Of a stretch of 9,238 bases of DNA, positions 6,357 to 9,238 are shown piece by piece (the stretch's first letter is position 1; every line of letters begins with the position of its first letter). The translations under genes were made by a program, and so were the position numbers. The notes below the pieces were generated by a model. The model saw only the letters and a list, made by a program, of their open reading frames with translations. It had not been told where the DNA came from and did no database searches. Source of the DNA: a bacterium (GTDB lineage Bacteria; Fidelibacterota; Marinisomatia; Marinisomatales; JAHJCW01); NCBI GenBank assembly GCA_030621275.1, contig JAUXHY010000027.1, positions 1-9,238 on the forward strand. The letters are read 5' to 3'.

Positions 6357-7334
6357 CTATTTATTTGCATCCTTAACTTGCTGTTCAATCCATTTATATG
6401 TTTTTACCATCCCCTCTTTTAATGGTTTTGATGGTTTCCAACCCAATTTGTCTTCGATTAAATTATTATCGGAATTCCGACCACGAACGCCAAGAGGACC
6501 TGGAATATGTTTAATTGTGAGTTTTTTCCCTGCAATATCCATGGCCATTTCAGCTAACTGATTAATCGTTACCATTTCTTCTGAACCAATATTTACGGGA
6601 CCTGTAAAATCTGAATCCATTAAACGCCGCATTCCGTCGAGACATTCATCAATATACAAAAATGAACGTGTTTGTTTTCCGTCACCCCACATTTCAATTT
6701 CACCATTATCAGGAGTTTCTGCAACTTTTCGACACATTGCTGCGGGAGCTTTTTCACGTCCATCGGTCCAAGTTCCTTCTGGTCCAAAAATGTTATGAAA
6801 CCGTGCAATATTTACATCTAATCCATAGTTTCTATGATAAGAAGAATATAGATGTTCACTAAATAATTTTTCCCAACCGTATTCACTATCGGGAGCAGCA
6901 GGATAAGCCGAATCTTCCGAACATTTAGGATTATCAGGGTCCATTTGGTTATACTCGGGATAAATACAGGCGGACGATGAATAGAAGATTTTTTTTATTC
7001 CGGCTTTTACTCCGTAGTATGCCATGTTCAAATTTATTTGTGCGGAATTGTGCATTACATCAGCATCGTGTTCACCGGTAAAGATATAACCGGCACCGCC
7101 CATATCTGCCGCTAGCTGATATACTTCATCAAATGGACGATCCAATATGTTTTGTACAACAATTTGATCGCGCAAATCACCAATTACAAAATCATCAGCA
7201 ACTGTTGGAGCAAATTCAGGATATTTTAAATCTACACCTCTAACCCAAAATCCCTCTTTTTTTAATCTTATTGCTAAATGGCTTCCGATAAATCCTCCGG
7301 CACCACATACTAAAGCTGTTTTATTTTTAGTCAT
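6357..7334 (-). CDS. gme: GDP-mannose 3,5-epimerase, plant-type (extended SDR)
   Basis: Predicted to convert GDP-D-mannose to GDP-L-galactose (and GDP-L-gulose) by an NAD-dependent oxidation, double epimerisation and re-reduction. The 325 residues begin with a Rossmann loop, CGAGGFIGSH (10-19). Several blocks match plant GME closely as recalled: ADMGGAGYI (76-84), SSSACIYPE (119-127), YGWEK (152-156), RFHNIFGPEGTW (178-189), GREKAPAAMCRK (192-203), EMWGDGKQTRSF and IPGPLGVRGRNSDN. The four catalytic residues described for Arabidopsis GME (Cys145, Tyr174, Lys178, Lys217) correspond to Cys123, Tyr152, Lys156 and Lys195, all at the same offset of 22, so the enzyme looks intact. The gene starts at an ATG with a GAGGA site and ends 4 bases before the most likely methyltransferase start. 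In plants the product feeds ascorbate and cell-wall synthesis; here the neighbours point to a glycan. Substrate preference is inferred from family similarity. Confidence 0.92.
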   Translation of the reverse strand: MTKNKTALVCGAGGFIGSHLAIRLKKEGFWVRGVDLKYPEFAPTVADDFVIGDLRDQIVVQNILDRPFDEVYQLAADMGGAGYIFTGEHDADVMHNSAQINLNMAYYGVKAGIKKIFYSSSACIYPEYNQMDPDNPKCSEDSAYPAAPDSEYGWEKLFSEHLYSSYHRNYGLDVNIARFHNIFGPEGTWTDGREKAPAAMCRKVAETPDNGEIEMWGDGKQTRSFLYIDECLDGMRRLMDSDFTGPVNIGSEEMVTINQLAEMAMDIAGKKLTIKHIPGPLGVRGRNSDNNLIEDKLGWKPSKPLKEGMVKTYKWIEQQVKDANK

Positions 7335-7338
7335 CGTT

Positions 7339-7343
7339 TCCTC
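7339..7343 (-). promoter_or_regulatory. Ribosome binding site of the epimerase gene
   Basis: GAGGA on the minus strand, four bases before the ATG at 7332-7334, is the clearest Shine-Dalgarno site in the operon. It lies in the 11-base gap after the stop of the glycosyltransferase gene and supports the chosen start. The spacing is short. Confidence 0.6.
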
Positions 7344-7345
7344 AA

Positions 7346-8620
7346 TTAATTTATAATTCCTTTTAAAACTTTTTCATATTCAAGGGTAATCTTCCCCCAA
7401 GTCAATTTATTTTCCCAATTCTTTTTACCTTCTTTTCCTAGTTGTTTCCTTTTTTTAGAGTTACTTGCCAATTTCACAATCTCTTCAGCTAATATCATTG
7501 GATTCACCTTAGTGCGGCCATTCATATCAGCGGGAGCAGGGCATAAAACGCCACCTTGCGTCCATTTAATTATTTCTTTCGAATTTCCGACCGGAACTGT
7601 TAGAAAAGGTAAGCCGGCTGCAGCCGATTCAAATAACACTAATGGAGAGTACTCAACATTGGAAGCAAATACAAAAAGATCAAAATTTAAAAAAGCCTGT
7701 ATTACATCTTGTCGTTGTAAATTAGTGATAATAATATTTTTGTTTGATTCTTCACTGTTTACTTCCTTTGCAATATCCATCCAATCCCGCTTTGATGGTT
7801 TTCTACTTAATCGGAACTTATATAGCAAATTTTGATAAATGCGCTTTAACATTGACCGAGGTCCCATTTTCAAATATTTTTTTATCAATACATTAGTTTT
7901 TAGTTTTGGACTAATTGAAGGTTGATTGCCATTCAAAATCAATGTGGCAGGCTGGTTAAAATTTGCCATTTGAAATGCTTGAGCTAATTCGTAGTGACCT
8001 TTTCCTCCTGTGAATGTTCCAACGGTCAGAATAACAAATGAGTTCTTTTCTATATTTAATCGTTCACGAAAATCAGATTCTTTCGGAATTGAAAACTCTA
8101 TTTTACTAGCGCCATTTGGTATTATTGAAAAATTTGTAATATTATGTTGGCGAGCGAAATTAATATCCCTATAATCAGATGCATAAAATATTAAATGATC
8201 AAATTGGCGTAAAATATCCGGCATAATTTTATAGTATTCAGAATAATGCTGATCGTATAATGCAGAAAATCCACATGGTATAAATACTTTACGGGTTTTA
8301 ATTTTATTTAGAATCGGTATTAATGCGTCAATAGTCCAACCTTGTGCTGCTTTAATCATTATAACATCAAATTTATTACTGAGCATAAAATTCTGATAGT
8401 CACTTACTTTACCCTGAATACCGTGAACATAACTACCTTTAATATCAAATTCTTTTATATTAACACCGTTGTAATTATTAGCTTGGCGACTGTGCATTTT
8501 TGATGTAACTATTGTTACTTTATGTCCTAACTTGACTAATCGCTCAGCGATTTCCTTAAGGACAATTTGTTGTCCACCAATACTCGGGTAATAATAATCG
8601 GTTCCGATTAAAATTTTCAT
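7346..8620 (-). CDS. GT4-family glycosyltransferase (GT-B fold)
   Basis: This 424-residue protein probably transfers a sugar from a nucleotide donor to a growing glycan on the cytoplasmic side of the membrane. It starts MKILIGTDYYYPSIGGQQ, the usual GT-B N-terminal strand followed by a glycine loop (IGG, residues 14-16). IIPNGAS (167-173) marks the domain linker, VGTFTGGKGHYELAQAF (200-216) carries the donor-phosphate-binding Lys, and EYSPLVLFE (323-331) is the EX7E motif of GT4 retaining enzymes. There is no signal peptide. Between about residues 233 and 295 there is a basic stretch about 35 residues longer than in typical family members. The start is the first ATG; its leader is A/T-rich with no clear Shine-Dalgarno site. 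The stop is 11 bases before the epimerase gene. Donor and acceptor cannot be read from the sequence; GDP-L-galactose from the next gene is one possibility. Confidence 0.9.
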   Translation of the reverse strand: MKILIGTDYYYPSIGGQQIVLKEIAERLVKLGHKVTIVTSKMHSRQANNYNGVNIKEFDIKGSYVHGIQGKVSDYQNFMLSNKFDVIMIKAAQGWTIDALIPILNKIKTRKVFIPCGFSALYDQHYSEYYKIMPDILRQFDHLIFYASDYRDINFARQHNITNFSIIPNGASKIEFSIPKESDFRERLNIEKNSFVILTVGTFTGGKGHYELAQAFQMANFNQPATLILNGNQPSISPKLKTNVLIKKYLKMGPRSMLKRIYQNLLYKFRLSRKPSKRDWMDIAKEVNSEESNKNIIITNLQRQDVIQAFLNFDLFVFASNVEYSPLVLFESAAAGLPFLTVPVGNSKEIIKWTQGGVLCPAPADMNGRTKVNPMILAEEIVKLASNSKKRKQLGKEGKKNWENKLTWGKITLEYEKVLKGIIN

Positions 8621-8636
8621 ACAATTTTGATATTTA

Positions 8637-9238
8637 TCAATGTAGAATTGACGTTATTTCGATAAGTTTTTCGGAAATAATATTTGCTACAAATTTTGAG
8701 CCTGTGTCGTTATAGTGTATAGAGTCATACATATATTCCTTTTCCTGCGGTACTAATTTTGCCAAATCAATTAAAGGTATTTCATTTGTTTTTGCTACTT
8801 CTCTTATTATATCATTTAAAGTATCATATTCATTTTTAAAAGTCTCATATGTAATACCACCACTCAGCAAAGGATTCAAACTTTTTAATATAAATTCATC
8901 AGGATTGTCCTTAAATCTATTTGCTTGTGTCATGAGCACGGGTAATATTTCGCGAGTTTTACTTATAGTAACTAAAGTCTGTAAGATCCATTTAAATTCT
9001 TTTTGCATAAAATCAAAATCGCGATCTTTAACCATATGTCGTCGATCTGCCCACTCATCATATGGTTTTTTTGGTTTTGGTGGGTGAAGAATACGTTCTT
9101 TAGCTAAAAATATTTTATAATAAATATTTGGATATATAGACCTAAAAAGACCTTTTAAATGCCCAAAAAAGGTTTCTGTTGGTCTCTTGGTAAAATAGTC
9201 ATTTATTGTAATTAATTCAGAACGAGGAGTGCCTATTG
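8637..9238 (-). CDS. SGNH/GDSL-type hydrolase or acyltransferase, 3' part only
   Basis: The reading frame is open from the TGA stop at 8637-8639 to the right edge, giving 199 visible residues; the true start lies outside the window. An ATG at 9033-9035 is internal: the frame upstream of it is open and reads as ordinary protein (for example PPKPKKPYDEWADRRH). The best family sign is near the C-terminus, DSIHYNDTGSKFVANII, which fits block V of SGNH/GDSL enzymes, where the Asp and His of D-x-x-H complete the catalytic triad. The preceding PLIDLAKLVP segment also fits such folds. The nucleophile Ser block and the Gly and Asn blocks would lie upstream or are not recognisable. In polysaccharide loci such proteins usually add or remove O-acetyl groups; that role is inferred from context. 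It ends 16 bases before the next gene, consistent with cotranscription. Family placement is fairly sure, the reaction is not. Confidence 0.72.
   Translation of the reverse strand, partial: IGTPRSELITINDYFTKRPTETFFGHLKGLFRSIYPNIYYKIFLAKERILHPPKPKKPYDEWADRRHMVKDRDFDFMQKEFKWILQTLVTISKTREILPVLMTQANRFKDNPDEFILKSLNPLLSGGITYETFKNEYDTLNDIIREVAKTNEIPLIDLAKLVPQEKEYMYDSIHYNDTGSKFVANIISEKLIEITSILH

Noticed and set aside
6353..6388. A longer methyltransferase starting at TTG (6388) or at ATG (6370).
   Set aside because: Both would begin inside the epimerase gene and add residues that look unconserved; the ATG at 6352, four bases after the epimerase stop, gives an ordinary operon junction.
6127..6561. A 144-codon open frame on the plus strand.
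   Set aside because: It spans, antisense, parts of the methyltransferase and epimerase genes, both of which have complete family motifs. Its own translation shows no recognisable domain.
7512..7835. A 107-codon open frame on the plus strand.
   Set aside because: It lies wholly antisense to the GT4 gene across its EX7E region, and its product has no domain-like composition.
1..9238. CRISPR array, tRNA or rRNA genes, insertion sequence ends or phage genes.
   Set aside because: No regularly spaced repeats, cloverleaf-like sequences, transposase-like proteins or long direct or inverted repeats were seen on either strand.

Overview
The window is a compact, AT-rich stretch of bacterial DNA (about one third G+C by eye). 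All eight recognisable protein genes lie on the minus strand, so transcription runs from high to low coordinates. Seven of them form a tightly spaced run, apparently one operon, that reads as part of a surface-polysaccharide (O-antigen, capsule or exopolysaccharide) biosynthesis locus. The eighth, a radical-SAM aminomutase-like gene, lies after a 261-base gap and may have its own promoter. The organism cannot be named. The low G+C, and the fact that several genes have only A/T-rich leaders instead of clear Shine-Dalgarno sites, would fit Bacteroidota or a relative in the FCB group; this is a weak inference.

Layout in order of transcription: (1) the 3' part of an SGNH/GDSL-type hydrolase or acyltransferase, cut by the right edge of the window; (2) a GT4-family glycosyltransferase; (3) a plant-type GDP-mannose 3,5-epimerase with all four expected catalytic residues; (4) a class I SAM methyltransferase; (5) a GT11 family (alpha-1,2-fucosyltransferase-like) glycosyltransferase; (6) a UDP-glucose/GDP-mannose dehydrogenase family enzyme; (7) a two-domain protein joining a formyltransferase-like domain to a domain resembling the N-terminal part of plant GINT1; (8) after the gap, a KamA-family radical SAM protein.

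Taken together, genes 1-7 could supply nucleotide sugars (GDP-L-galactose and a UDP-uronic acid), two glycosyltransferases and several decorating enzymes (acyl, methyl, formyl). The most suggestive pairing is the GDP-L-galactose-forming epimerase with a fucosyltransferase-type enzyme: L-galactose is 6-hydroxy-L-fucose, and no GDP-fucose synthesis genes are visible here. The polymerase, flippase and initiating transferase of the pathway are not in the window.

The last gene belongs to the lysine 2,3-aminomutase fold family but lacks the two aspartates that hold the lysine side chain; one is replaced by lysine, as reported for glutamate 2,3-aminomutase. Its link to the polysaccharide locus is unclear. 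No RNA genes, insertion sequences, CRISPR arrays or long repeats were seen.
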